Notes: generated by a model not told the origin, from the letters alone. A DNA stretch of 64,000 nucleotides from Pictodentalium vernedei (GCA_031216915.1 CM062296.1:147299340-147363339), one strand, 5' to 3'. Shown: positions 1 to 12,762, counted from the first letter of the stretch. Made by a program: numbers and translations.

Positions 1-960
1 ATTTTCTGCATGAGAAAAAAAAAACCGTATTATATGTGATGTATTACATTACTAAACATTCCTACAAAAATTTATTCAAATCTTTCATACAGAAGTTCTG
101 TACAAAAAACTGATTGCACTAATTTTGGTACAAAATGGCTGCCGGCGGCCATCTTGAATTTTGGACCGCAAACCAGAACACTCGTTCTCGTCCCACGGTG
201 ATAGCGAAGGTACCCAAGAAGATTCGTAAAGATCGGTTCATAAATACGGCCTCTAGTCTGAGCCGTACAGAAGTTGTGTACAAACGAGAAGTGATGACAA
301 TAGATTTGCTTGACTTTGTCAAGTTGAGCTTATAAATGTGCTCTGTAGGGTGTGCCAGAGGGAAATATTGAGGTCTGATTTAACTAAGTTCTAAGAACGT
401 TGGCAGCGGCAACATTTTTTGACGAAAATTGACGAAAATCGATGGCTCCCATCTAGAGGTCTCCCAAACGAGCATACCAGGTTTCAAAGCAATCCGATCA
501 TAAATGTGCCCTGTGGGGTGTGCCAAAGAGAAATATTGAGGTCTGACAAAACTAAGTTTTAAGAACGTTGGCCGTGGCAACATTTTTTGACGGAAATAGA
601 AGAAAATCGATAGCTCCCATCTAGATATCACCCTAAACAAGCATACCAGGTTTCAAAGCAATCCAATCATAAATGTGTCCTGTAGGGTGTGCCAAAGGGA
701 AATATTGTGGTCTGACTAAACTAAGTTCTAAGAATGTTGGCCGCGAACGGAACTTGAAGAAAATCGATAGCTCCCATTTAGTGGTCACTCCAAACAAGCA
801 TACCAAGTTTCAAAGTGATCTGATCATAAATGCGACCTGTGAGGTGTGCCACAGGAAATTGTGCGTACGTACATACGCCGACGGACGAGAAGTGATGGCA
901 ATAGCTCAGCTTGACTTTGTCAAGTTGAGCTAAAAATGACTGGTACTGATCGAAAAGTAA
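1..960. repeat. Tandem repeat (~165 bp unit) with hairpin-ended units
   Basis: A unit starting AAATGTGNCCTGTNGGGTGTGCCA recurs near 334, 501, 670 and 828, spaced about 158-169 bp apart. Each unit contains 'gaaatattg', 'aacgttgg' and 'catacca' blocks. The array is bounded near 305-333 and 905-934 by copies of a short hairpin, GCTTGACTTTGTCAAG, each preceded by 'acgagaagtgatg'. Short open frames here are repeat translations and look non-genic. Confidence 0.75.
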
Positions 961-2200
961 TCGATCGAGATTTATGAAAAATATATACCTATATAAAAAA
1001 GAGAATTCTCCGCCAGTGATGTAGTACTGCTATTTAAACGTGACCATACAAAAATAGGCTGTTTATCGGTGGAGCAACCAAAAGGTAATTTTGTGGTTTG
1101 TGCATCCTCTCAACACCGGAGAAGGGCGGTCATTTGGGTGAATCGATATGCTGATGAACTCACTCTGTGAAATAGTTAAGGAAACCGTACTCAAATGACA
1201 GAGAAGAATTGTATTTCAATTATTTATCCCACAAAAACGTTTGAAAGAATACGCGAGGAAGCGTGTGTGTGCTTCACGAAGCCGAATGTTTTTTTTACAA
1301 TTTCAAACATGTGCATGGGAAGTCGGATATTGGATTTGTGTCTCAAATTTTCGCTCCTATGCATATCGACCCATTCTGATAAATTGAATCAAACATGACC
1401 TTATATGCGTGCGAAACTTATATTTTTTTTGAGGTTATCAAGTACCCTTGTGCACACAAGCAAACAGTACATGGATAGTGGACGGATTTGGAAACACACA
1501 CCGAGGGAAAATTCCACCAAGATAAATTCTACCCCGTGAAAATCCGCAAAAGAAACCATTTAAAAATTATCAAGCCGGCTCCCTTATATAATCAGATGCT
1601 GTGTCAGGGTCACCGGCGCTGCTTAATTCGAAGTGGGGAGGGGGGGGGGGGGGGGTGGATGGGTTGCTGGTGCTTAAAATAAATTCCTGTTTGGAGAGAC
1701 CAAGCTCCAACGGGGCGACTGTGGTTCGCTCGCGGCTAGAAAATGTTGATAAATTAAACCCAAAACACTTAATTTCCTTGCATTCCAGTATCATTTTAAA
1801 GCAGAAACACTGCGTCCTCATGTGTAGAAAGTTTCAAATTCTAGATCGAGAACGGCCCCGGGAACTAAATTGGGTATCTGGGAATTAGGCATGTCAAACG
1901 AGATCATTGAAAGCCGAACAACACTTCATGTTTGCCATAATTTATTACTTTGTTACAAGGATTACCCCAAACAAGTGTTGTTAATTGGCGAAACAGATTG
2001 TACAGATTGCTTCGAAGGTACATACTCGGCAAGAAATTGGGGGGGGGGGGGGGGGGGGGGGGTTGAGGCCGCCATCTTGGTTTCTATGGTAGCACGTGGT
2101 TTCTATGTTACCCAATGGCCTACAACAAGACAGGGGTCTGTTCGGAGGGCATGTTCCTTTGTACAAGAGTAATTTCCCGATTTGTAGAATTACAAAAAAC
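961..2200. other. Intergenic, no gene seen; two poly-G tracts
   Basis: I find no convincing coding signal. Long G runs lie near 1634-1656 and 2039-2062. The short open frames crossing them translate to glycine or proline runs and are artefacts. Confidence 0.6.
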
Positions 2201-2205
2201 AACAC

Positions 2206-4405
2206 GACAATCCCTTAAAATCATCAAAAATTACTTTTATTTGATACGGATTCCCCTAGAATCCTTTTTTAGGACCGTAGATTTTAATATTAGCACGCAG
2301 GGCTATAGTACCGAAGGGCCACTGGGGGTAAGTTCGATTGAATAGGAGTAAATCTTACTACCCAAACAAACCCGATAATCCCTCCAAATGACCAAAAACG
2401 GCTTTATTTAGTACGGATTTCCCGCAAAATATTTTGTAGTAGAGCGGAACGTAGTGCTATAGGACCGAGGGGAACCCAAGGGGTAAGTTCGATTGAACTA
2501 GAGTAATTTTCTGGCTCGGATTTCCCCCAGAAACCTCTGAAACTTCGTAGAATTACCACAAACAACCCGACAATCTCACCAAATCACCATAGCCAACGTT
2601 TAATTGATATGAAACCCCTGATTTGGTATGTAATTAGTAGCATGTAGAGCTATAGGGCGTGTTTGATTGAATCGGGGTATACTCCAGTACAGAAGGAAAG
2701 CCTATCGTGTGGAAGAGGTTTGCTTATTGTTACTATATTTAGCTTTTCTGGTCTGTTCTTGTTAGTCCTGACCCTATTCCGAGTACACTCGTTCTTGTTT
2801 TCCAGATAATCCAATAAGTTCACTTTACTGCAGGTAACTAACCGATCAGATTGCTTGATTTCCCATAATCTGTATGCAGAGTTATCTCCTGTGCGTACAA
2901 CAAAAGACTCTATCATTCCCAAAGCCAAAAAGCTATCGAACGACTCGAAGCTCATCGAACAAATGAGCTTCAGAGCAATTGCTCGTTCGAGTGACTCGCA
3001 TATACTACTCTTCGACTTATTTCGGTATTTGAGGCTACCTATGGCCTGGTATTGTATTATTTGAGGATACTTTTTATAGGATACTTATCTAAGGATACAA
3101 TTACTTGCTTGGCCCAGCCTTCTAGGACACCCCAGGGCATACCTATCCCAAATTACCCTTATAAGCTATCGAGCAGTTACTGAAAAGTCACTCCTCGAAC
3201 GACTCGAAGCCCCATCGAGCAAAATGAGTATTAGAGCAATTGCTCGATCGAGTGACTCGACATGTTGCTCGAACGACTCGAATTCCATCGAGCAAATGGG
3301 CTATAGATCAATTGCTCGTTCGAGTGACTAGCATAATTATACGACGCTTAGCCTCATTGCAGTATTTGAGGATACCTGGTATTATATTATTTTGAGGATA
3401 CTTTTTGTAGGACACTTATCTAAGGAGTCGCATCGAGCAAATGAGCTATAGAATAATTGCTGGTTCGAGTGACTCGCACATACAGCTCTTAGCAACATTT
3501 CAGTATTTGAGGATACCTATGGCCTGGTGATGTATTTTAGGATACCTTTTCTTGGATACCTTTTATAAGATACTTATCTGGGGATAATGCTAAGAGTTGT
3601 ATGTGCGAGCCACACGAACAAGCAGTTGCTCTATAGTTCATTTTCTCGATTGGATTCGAGTCGTTCGAGCAATATGTCGAGTCATTCGATCGAGCAATTG
3701 CTCTAAAGCTCATTTTCGATGGGCTTCGAGTCGTCCGAGCAGTGACTTCAGTAACTGCTCGATAGCTTATTGGCTTTGGGGATGATATAGGCTTTTGTTA
3801 TAATCAAGCAATCTGATTGGTTAGTTACCTGCAGTAAAGTGAACTTATTGGATTATCTAGAAAACAAGAAAAAGAGTACTCGGAATAGGATCAGAACTAC
3901 CAAGAACACACCAGAAAAGCTAAATATAGTAAAAATAAGCAAAGCTGATCCACACGGTAAGCTACTCCACTCTACTGGAGTACACCCGATTCCACCGAAC
4001 GCGCCCTGTAGCTCTACGTGCTAATATTACATGCCCAGTCTGGATTTTCATATCAATTAAAAGTTGGCTTTGGTGATTTGGGGAGATTGTCGGGTTGTTT
4101 GTGGTAATTCTAAGATGTATCAGAGTATTCTGGAGAAAATCCGAGCCAGAAAATTACTCAAGTTCAATGGAATTTACCCTACAAAATATTTTGCGGGAAA
4201 TCCGTACTAAATAAAGTAGTTTTTGGTGATTTGGGTTTATTTGGGTAATTAGATTTACTCCTATTCAATCGAACTTACCCCCGTTGCCCCTTCGGTACTA
4301 TAGCACTACGTGCTACTATTAAAATCTTTGGTATGGCGGTCCTAAAAAGGATTCTAGTGGAATTCGTATCAACTAAAGTCGTTTTTGGTGATTTGAGGAC
4401 TGGTG
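2206..4405. mobile_element. Foldback-like element with ~600-bp inverted arms
   Basis: The arm at about 2206-2865 is the reverse complement of about 3800-4405. For example, 'cagataatccaataagttc' near 2803 pairs with its complement near 3845, and the 'ttcgattgaata' block near 2333 pairs with its complement near 4264. Each arm holds about three ~165-200-bp degenerate direct repeats, which start near 2206, 2371 and 2569. The centre carries many copies of a TCGAGCAA/TTGCTCGA motif. No transposase is present, so this is a non-autonomous foldback. The exact termini and target duplication were not resolved. Confidence 0.7.
2930..3775. repeat. TCGAGCAA/TTGCTCGA motif cluster in foldback centre
   Basis: Blocks such as 'gagcaattgctcg' and 'cgaacgactcgaa' recur near 2935, 3195, 3260, 3440, 3655 and 3690 in both orientations, so the core is itself self-complementary. 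A related stretch recurs outside the element near 5260-5310. Confidence 0.6.
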
Positions 4406-4499
4406 GGAACTAGTGGGGTCTGGTGGGGAATATTTTGGACTGGTGGGGCCTAGGAGGCTATTTGTCGTAAAAACCTATGGTTTCTACAAACGGACATCC

Positions 4500-5130
4500 A
4501 AATCTCCTACTACTTCCCTACCTCGGTCTCCCGCTGGGTCCCCTACGAGAACCCCCCCCCCCCCCAATGAGAGTCGATCTATCTCTCTTCCTACTTCCCT
4601 TACTCGGACCCCTGCGGGGTCCCCCATGAGATCTCCCAATATGGGTCGATCCATCGTTCTCCTACTACTTCCCTTCCTCGGTCCACCTGCGGGGTCCCCA
4701 TGAGTTCCCCCAATAAGGTTCGATCCATCGTTCTCCTACTACTTCCCTTCCTCGGTCCCCTGCGGGATCCCCATGAGATTCACCCCTCCCCCCCCCCAAT
4801 AAGGGCCGATCCACCGCTCCCCTACTACTTCCCTTCCTCGGTCCCCTGCGAGGTTCCCCAAGAGATCCCCCAAAAAGGGTTGATCCATCACTCTCCTACA
4901 ACTTACCTTCCTCGGTCCCCTGCGGGGTCCTCCATGAGATCCCCCAATAAGGGTCGATCTATCGCGCTCCTACTACTTCCCTTCCTCAGTCCCCTGCGGG
5001 GTCCCCATGAGATCCTCCCTCCCAATAAGGGTCGGTCCATCGCTTTTCTACTACTTCTCATCCTCAGTCCCCTGTGGGGTCCCAATGAGATCCCCCAATA
5101 AGGGTCGATCCATCGCTGTCCTACTACTGG
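4500..5130. repeat. ~75-bp minisatellite, about eight copies
   Basis: The block 'ttcctcggtcccctgcgggg' recurs near 4515, 4604, 4678, 4753, 4838, 4913, 4987 and 5063, mostly 74-76 bp apart with one longer interval caused by a C-run. Each unit also has 'tccccatgaga', 'caataagg' and 'tcgatccatcg'. Because 75 is a multiple of three, the array reads as a Pro/Ser/Leu-rich open frame, but it shows no other coding feature. Confidence 0.8.
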
Positions 5131-6300
5131 ACAAGAAACCATAACTATCATAGATAGATATCCTCAACAGTATTCTCAAAAAGAAGCCTCAAAAGGTATC
5201 CTCAAATAGTACAGTACCATGTATCCTCAAATTCCGAGATGAGCCGTAGGGCAGTATGTGAAGTCATTCGTTCGAGTAACTGACCTACAGCTCATTTGCT
5301 CGATAATGTTCAAGGCTGATGTAACTATCAAGCCCTTCGTATTTTTTCAGTGGCAATGACTGTAAGCGTGGTAGAAAACTATAGTGTTGGGTAAATAAAG
5401 TCAATCAAAAGACAGATCACGGTGATTTTAGGTAAGTCAGCAGTAGTGGTCTCAGAGTTGTAAAGTCTAGAATCAAAGATTTACCCCCAACCCCACAATA
5501 CCTCTTGGCCTAGCAGTACAAAGTACTTGTACAAACTGTGGGCCAGCACCACAACACCTGGGATGGATATTAATTCCAAGGGCTAACAATAGGCCTTTGG
5601 GTACAGAGTGTTTCTCCTGTACTACTCTACCAGACCACTAAGCTTAACACTACGTGATTTAGCCTTATGTAGTACCCGTACCTAATTAGGGCAGTATAAC
5701 TAATAGGTGGATCAATAGTACCACGTGCTACCACTGAACCCGCGGGAGTACAGACCTAACATCCTATACTAGCCTTATGTAGTACCCGTACCTACTTAGG
5801 GCAGTATAACTAATAGGTGGATCAATAGTACCATGTGCTACCACTGAACCCGCGGGTGTACAGACCTAACATCCTATACTACCACACTATACAACCATGC
5901 ATTACCACCACCCCCCCCCCCCCCCCCCGTCCTTACAATACTGCTTGACCTTGCATTAGATGCTACCTATACCAGTCAGACGATAATATAAAGCCTTTGA
6001 TGGACAGCGTATTAAGGGCTAATAGTAAACCAACAGGGATACCGTACACCACTTACTACCACACTATATAATCCTGCATTACCCCACCCCACGTCACAAT
6101 ACCGCTTGGCCTTGCATTACGCACTACCTATACAATATGTGGGCCAGCACACTACCCTAGAAGGATAGTGGAACGAAGGGCTAACATTGAACCAGCAACG
6201 ATGCAAACCGCATAACCTGTACTACCGCACAAGACAACCATGCATTATCCCCACCACAATACTGCTCAGACCACTATTACGTACTACCTATACCAGGTAC
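5131..6300. repeat. Degenerate tandem repeat region with C-run
   Basis: A ~117-bp unit ('agccttatgtagtacccgta ... ccgcggg ... cctaacatcctatact') is present twice, near 5660 and 5771. Degenerate relatives ('ccacactata', 'catgcattac') continue to about 6300. A long C tract sits near 5910-5928. No gene was seen. Confidence 0.6.
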
Positions 6301-6966
6301 AGAAATATTTGAACCATTGAAACGAATAGACCTTTCCATCGATGCAGAATCGGAAATTCGATCGCAATTGCTCAGAGGGGGGTTGATAATCTGCTCTGTG
6401 CGAATGCGACCGAGTTTGATGGCCTCCTCCGCGCGAATGAGATCGAGATTCCGATTCCACATCGATGAAAAGGTCTATTTGTTTCGGCGCCATTACCGGG
6501 TTATTGTTTTTACTGTAATATATTTAAAAAAAAACATGGCCGATTTCGAAATCTCCGTTGAAGCCTTACGAGTATTCAAATGACGATAATTAAAGAATAA
6601 AACATAGTTTGGATCAATAAACTCTGCCCAAATGTAAGGAAATACGTGTACTATCGATTGTAGTCGGTAATAAGGGCGAAAACTTGATATATATTCCTAA
6701 TTTCGAGTTTTGAGTTCCCATAAAAACTTGATGGAACTTTTTCTATAGGATTGAATGGTAAGAATCTGAACGTAGAGGGGGTAGCCACTACGTTCGGGTG
6801 GCTGAAGTATGACGGAACCTTATCGATGAGGGGAGTCCATCGGATTCTGTCCCCCTATACCCCCCATGCCTCCCCCACACACTTTTGCAAATGAGGATTT
6901 TCTTTTTAATCAATATTTAATTATCTTAACCCCACAAGCAGTGTAAAACTTCAATCACCTGTTAAT
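6301..6966. other. Intergenic, nothing recognised
   Basis: Only short overlapping frames on both strands are present, with no recognisable protein or RNA. Confidence 0.5.
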
Positions 6967-7350
6967 ATTATTATTATTTATTAGGATGTAACGACACTTT
7001 AACAGCCAAGGTCATACCGTATCGATGACAGGTTTACGGGTGGAGGAAGCCGGAGTACCCAGAGAGAACCACCGAGCAACGGCGAGCAGCTGCCAGCACG
7101 CCTACATCGTAACTCCGCACTACAGCACAGGCAGGGTTAGATTGGTTGAAGACCAGCGCACCATCGAGGGGCAGTACTACACGGCGTCATCGTTCCCCCA
7201 TGTGGACAATCGGGGTTAAATGCCTTGCCCAAGGACACAACGCGGGGGTCCGAATCGATCACTCAGACGGTCACCCATCCAAGCACTAACCGGGCTCGAC
7301 TTTCCTTAACTTCGGTGACCTGACGAGAAGCGGTTACCGCAACGCCAACG
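6967..7350 (-). mobile_element. 5S rRNA-headed SINE
   Basis: Read on the minus strand, the 5' part (about 7350 down to 7255) resembles the internal control region of 5S rRNA, including 'GTGCTTGGATGGGTGACCG' (near 7264-7282). It is followed by the same body found in the tRNA-headed SINEs at 34,129 and 36,094 ('cttgggcaag', 'ggttctctctgggtactccg', 'ttcctccacccgtaaa'). It ends in an (AAT)n-like tail at 6967-6984. It should be transcribed by RNA polymerase III. Confidence 0.7.
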
Positions 7351-8325
7351 CCCCTCCCTCGCCCCTTAAATCGTGTGAAGATAAATTCCTGCAATGGATC
7401 CTGCGTGTAGTTTTACTGTAAAAAAACATTTTTGAACACCAAAAATATACAGCTTATGGGCTGTATTTAGAACTATGGCTTGGACAGTGAGAAATCACAG
7501 CCGTTATTTCTTTAGAAAAGAAGTGGGAAAATAATTAAATTTTTCAGGCGATTGGGGGGTGGGGGGGGGGGGGTGGGGTGTGTGGCTGAAGGTGTATCTG
7601 TTCACCTACGGTTACTTTTATGGCAGATCTAGGCCAAATAGTGTGAGTGAATCATATTCAATACGAATTGCCCACAGGCCATATCTTTCTCAAAAACTTG
7701 CACGTACGATGTTTTCTGTAAATGAAAGGAGGATAACGATCATAGCAATCGAGTAAGCCTACAAAACAATTAGAAAAAAAGGTCAACGCTTCAACTTGAA
7801 AGTATATAGATATATGAAGGCCTATCGTGTATTTGCGTTTCCCATTCCGCTTACAAACGATCGGTAACCGCGTTTATCGTTTTTAGTTCGATCCAGAAAC
7901 ATACCTCGTGTTTGTTAAGCCTTTTATCGTTTATGGCAGCTCATAAAACTGCTAGATCCTTTAGAGGATATCTTTTGCAGGATATCTGAGATAGTTATGA
8001 CTTAGTACCCGTTTGGCCCAGCCTTCATTGCCACCTCAAGACCTTCGTAGCTTCAAGGCCACTGCTTGTCCATAGTCACCACCATCTGTCATTTGATTCA
8101 GTACTATTGTAGTCACCCATTACTATCACCCTCATAGTTGTGGATCATGACTGCATCGTGCTATTACTATCGGCTACTGTTATTCTGCACTGTGTTTCAA
8201 CCAATACGGAGTTACTACTACAACTCATAGTGTCTATCATAACACTGCCGCCGCTACGGGTCGCAGTTCATACCACTATCATTCTACTACTGCTGGCTCG
8301 AACAACTTTTTCATACCTATTTGAA
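7351..8325. other. Intergenic, G-run near 7556-7574
   Basis: No gene recognised. The segment holds a G-rich tract and AT-rich unique sequence leading into the tandem repeat at 8327. Confidence 0.5.
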
Positions 8326-8326
8326 T

Positions 8327-9015
8327 TTATTTTAATAAGAGATCGAGTAGTTACTGAAAAATCATTGCTATGGGCTAACACAGTAGATATATGGTATACA
8401 CAGAGTTTCTCCTATACAACTCTACCAGACAACCAAGCATAACACTACGGAACTTAACATTACGTACTATCCATACCTACTAAGGACAGTATAACGCAAA
8501 GGTTGATGTATAGTACGATGGACTACCAGAGAACCATCGGGAGTACATACCTTACATCCTATACTACCAGCCATGCATTACCCACTCCCCACAGTACTGC
8601 TTGACCAAGCATACAGTACTGCTTGACAAAGCATTATGTAACACCTATACCGGTTATATGATTATATAATTTATTTTAATAAGAGATCGAGTAGTTACTG
8701 AAAAATCATTGCTATGGGCTAACTGTAGACATATGGTATACACAGAGTTCCTCCTATACAACTCTACCAGACAACCAAGCATAACACTACGGAACTTAAC
8801 ATTACGTACTATCCATACCTACTAAGGACATTATAACGTAAAGGTTGATGTATAGTACTATGGACTACCAGTGAACCATCGGGAGTACATACCTTACATC
8901 CCATACTACCAACCATGCATTATCCACTCTCCAAAGTACTGCTTGACCAAGCATACAGTGCTGCTTGACCAAGCATTATGTAACACATATACCGGTTATA
9001 TGATAATATAAAGCC
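8327..9015. repeat. 344-bp tandem duplication
   Basis: The sequence from 'ttattttaataagagatcgag' near 8327 to about 8670 is repeated from about 8671 to 9015 with few differences: 'aagagatcga' falls at 8337 and 8681. Inside each copy is a smaller duplication, 'cagtactgcttgac'. The copies share words with the 5131-6300 repeat, such as 'catgcatta', 'cctatact' and 'gtagt', suggesting one dispersed satellite-like family. Confidence 0.75.
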
Positions 9016-10108
9016 TTGGACGGATAGTGATATAAAGTGATAACAGTAAAACCAACGGGGTACATAGCGTACAACATATACTGCCACACTAGACACGCCT
9101 ACATTACCCTCGACAAAAATATTGCTGGACGTAGAATAACGTACTCCCTATACAATCGGTGGCATGCACAGCCATGCATTACCTCATAACCACCCCCCCC
9201 CCCTCCCCCACCACACACACACACACACACGCGCACAATATAGACTAGCATTACGCACTACCTATACCAGTTACAGAAAAACTATGAAGCTATAGGTCGA
9301 TTAGTAGTACATTTCTAAACGACCAAGGACTACCTCAAAATACCACATTAGACGACCATGCATTACCCTCACCCGTCCAATAATACTGCCTGGATTAGCA
9401 CTACGTACCACCTATACCAGTCATATGAGAGTACAAGGCAGTACCAAAGGCTAGCAGGGGATTTGCGGGGGTATATACTGCTACTATCAAACCACGCCAG
9501 TTCGAGACACTCGACACCCCCAGGCTCGAAAAACGTCATGTCAGATTGTACAGTGGACAACACTAGCAGTTAACGTTTCTATGACGTCGCGCGGACCATC
9601 GTGATGTCACGTCGTCAATAGCAACGTCAGCCGTTTCGCGGGGAAAACTTTCATGAAAACTCACTTTACCCCATCAATATTCCATCACATACTCCTACTA
9701 TATACCCACAGCCCTGTGTGTACATATATCACTATACAATATTAGCATACTATGCAGCACCTCCACCACTGGCGTATCCAAATGCATGGGGGCCGATGTT
9801 TTGCACAGCTCCGGAAAGTGTTGTTATGGCAAAAGCTCCGGTTCCTATGGACATTTAACATCAGTTTCTCTGGCAAAGTTCCGGGAACCGGGCCCGACTC
9901 TTACGTGCTGTCCCACTGGTTGTGTCTGACAGGCCTTCACCTTTTCGTGGTCACAAAACTCTCAGCTGAGGACAGCCCCTCAGATCCCCGTATTTCACCC
10001 CCAAAACGACCCCAGCTGCCTCGGGGACAGTCGCAGGAAAAAAGACGGGTTGTTTTTTGTTCGAACAATCCGAGTCACCTATTTAGAGAAATGAATCCCT
10101 TTGGTATA

Positions 10109-10144
<36 letters not shown>

Positions 10145-11431
10145 ATCAACACAATGTTTCCAACTAATGCCGATTTCGACAAAGTGGAGAATAAGCCAGC
10201 TATCAAATGGCTGAACTACCATAGGTTACGCATAGCATCAAAGGGAAACGAGAGCTGAAAACTCAGTATGGCGATGCACTGATCTTAACACTAAACGAAA
10301 CCTCTGGTGAAAAAAAAACTGAGGTGTGGGCTATTGGCAGGGTGATAATGCAATTAGCCAAACAACCCAACGCTAACTATTTGCGCTATAACGGGCTCAA
10401 CGTCAGCCGGAAAAACAATGCACATAAGTACCACAGCTTCGACGTACTGTAAGGATCCAATATGGAATTAACTGACACCATATATACCATATTAGGCCAC
10501 CAACAAACTGTGTAACGAAAATATCTTACCGACTGCTGCATCGATGCACAGAACTAATAACAACAACGATCAAAATTAAATGAGAGAATTCTCACAATGT
10601 GTTTACGTGTCGAGAGTGCCCCATAAATTGTAACAAGGCAAATTCATACATACCAAACAGTTTCATTTCGAAGGTAACATGACACACATCCACAGAATAT
10701 GAAGCCTTTTAAGTTGCCTAACCTGCACTTCAGACCAAATATGGGCTTTCAACATTCAATCTTTCAACTTGAAGCGTTTATCGGCTGCCACCATTTTGAA
10801 TAATCAGTGAACAAAGGGGAGATCACCCATTGCTGTCAGCGTATATTGATGTTGACAGGCAGTATATGGTTTTATATGCAGTCTGCATGTGAAGTCTTTG
10901 AACCAATGAAATTCCCAAACATTTGTAGGGGGTAAGATATATAAAAATAACGTTCACTTTATCTCCTCAGACTGTTTTAAATACACAGTGAGGACCTATA
11001 GTTACTGGCCTAACTGTGCCCAACAAGTTTTTTAAACTCCCCGGAATTGGCACATTTTGCTGAATGTAAAATGCTTTCAAAATAAACGATTATATATTTC
11101 ACTTTCGACGGTTTGTCATTTCAGGTCATCACTTGTTTACAAACCTGTGTGTGAAAAAATGAGGTCAATAGAAAATAATGTTTCAATTTACTTTAATGAT
11201 TAACTATGTGTGCAAAACACTATTATTTTAAGGAACGTTCTGTTATTAGGCAATCCCAATATATATATATATATAATGCGGAAAATTGAAGAATTTCAAG
11301 GAAATTCATGTTTGCATTGCACAACGAGGTAAAATACGCTTCAAATTGACGATTGGTGATTGCTCCTATATATAGACTGGGTTTTTCCCATTCCAATGCA
11401 AGTCATCCATTTTGAGAAATAAATTCCTTAG

Positions 11432-11465
<34 letters not shown>

Positions 11466-11474
11466 CGACTCACT
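9016..11474. other. Intergenic, microsatellites, no gene supported
   Basis: The stretch holds a (CA)n tract near 9210-9230, a (GA)n tract at about 10,112-10,142 and (TA)n tracts near 11,262 and 11,433-11,463. The 168-codon open frame at 9752-10,258 runs through the (GA)n tract and has no recognisable domain, so I do not call it. A block near 9970-10,020 matches, in inverted orientation, one near 30,400-30,455. Confidence 0.5.
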
Positions 11475-11618
11475 ATGCCTGCTCGAATCGGAGTGAGACT
11501 TTCGGCAAACGAAAGGACACAGCGATTGGAAAGAGATGGACATAAATATAAGGCTGCAATGGAAAGGCAAGCCAAGACCGAACAGTTTGAGAAGAAAATA
11601 ACTAACAAGTTGCTCTGA
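11475..11618 (+). CDS. Small basic ORF upstream of pPolB
   Basis: A 47-residue frame rich in Arg, Lys and Glu starts ATG at 11,475, just after a (TA)n tract. It contains NERTQRLERDG and reads like a short charged helix. It may be the remnant N-terminus of the following polymerase or a separate small protein. I do not recognise a family. A frameshift or stop separates it from the polymerase homology, which begins about 30 bp downstream. Confidence 0.3.
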   Translation: MPARIGVRLSANERTQRLERDGHKYKAAMERQAKTEQFEKKITNKLL

Positions 11619-12619
11619 GATTAAACATCATCTCTCCATAACGAAATGTAGGAGAGTGATAGGTGGTTGGGTGAGGGATGAGGATGGGTCATTAATGAAA
11701 TACTAGGCCAGTGGTTGAATATTAGCATTTATCAACCATTAGCTGGTTCCTCATACATTCAACTACCTCAAAAGCTGGGAAATTCCAAAAAGGGCACCAT
11801 GAACATCAAAAATGAAAATGACAATGAGTGCTTCAGATGGTGTCACTTAGCTCACACGTATCCAGCACCTCACCACACCGAAAGACTTACTGACTACAAC
11901 AAACCCGAACTTATTCAAACACTGAACTATAGAGGTGTTAGTCCTAGGAAAGATGAACGATTACAAGAGGGTTGAACTACAGAATAAAATCTGTATCAGT
12001 GTGTTTGGGTATGAGAAGGGGCAAACCTATCCTATCCATGTAATCATTGAACAATTCGCGGACTGCATGGATTTGCTTTTCATAACCCAAGGTGAAAACC
12101 AACACTATTGCTTGATCAAGGATTTCAATAGTTCCATGTTCAAACAAACCAAATATAGAGTGAGGAAGCATTTCTAAAGATATTGCCTACAGTGCTTCTC
12201 ATCACAAGAATTTCTTCAGAAACACAAGCCCTTGTGTCTGGAGATCAATGGAAGACATGCCTTCAGAGAACTCCACAGTGAAGTTTTCCAACTTCCATAA
12301 GCAGTTGGAAGCGCCGTTCATCATCTATACTGACTTTGAGTCACTCACTGAAAAGATTGATGGTTCTGATCCCAATGCTAAGAACTCCTACACTAAGGCT
12401 TTACAGAATCATACACAATTCGGCTATGGCTAAAAGGTTATTTGCTGTTATGATGATATTTTAAACAAGCCAGCACAAATCTTTAGAAGAGAAAATGCTG
12501 CATACAAGTTTCTACAGGCAATGGTTGAAGAGGTCAGTTATTGCATAGGTATTTGGAACACTCACTTCAACAAGCCCCTCAAAATGCCAGTTCAGGATGA
12601 ACTAGGCTCTCAAGCAGCT

Positions 12620-12762
12620 ACACACTGCCACATATGCAATGGTGATTTAGGCATCTCAGGCGATGATAAGTTGAAACCTGTAAGAGACCACTGCCAAGCC
12701 ACTGGCAAGTTCAGAGAAGCTGCTCACAATGTATACAATATCAACTACAGACTAACTGATAA
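12620..12762 (+). other. Endonuclease VII-like zinc insert inside pPolB
   Basis: Within the polymerase, CHIC is followed about 20 residues later by VRDHCQATGKFREAAHN. This pattern resembles the recombination endonuclease VII / HNH fold (Cys pairs around a DHxxxxGxxRGxAHxxCN motif). The final Cys of the usual pattern is Tyr here. The insert sits between the exonuclease and polymerase domains, as is common in Polinton polymerases. Confidence 0.55.

Noticed and set aside
4700..5101. 133-codon open frame
   Set aside because: Product of a ~75-bp minisatellite whose unit is divisible by three.
7255..7350. 5S rRNA gene
   Set aside because: Only part of 5S is recognisable and it is fused to a SINE body.
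9752..10258. 168-codon open frame
   Set aside because: It runs through a (GA)n tract giving Arg-Glu repeats, has no domain, and no splice or start context supports it.
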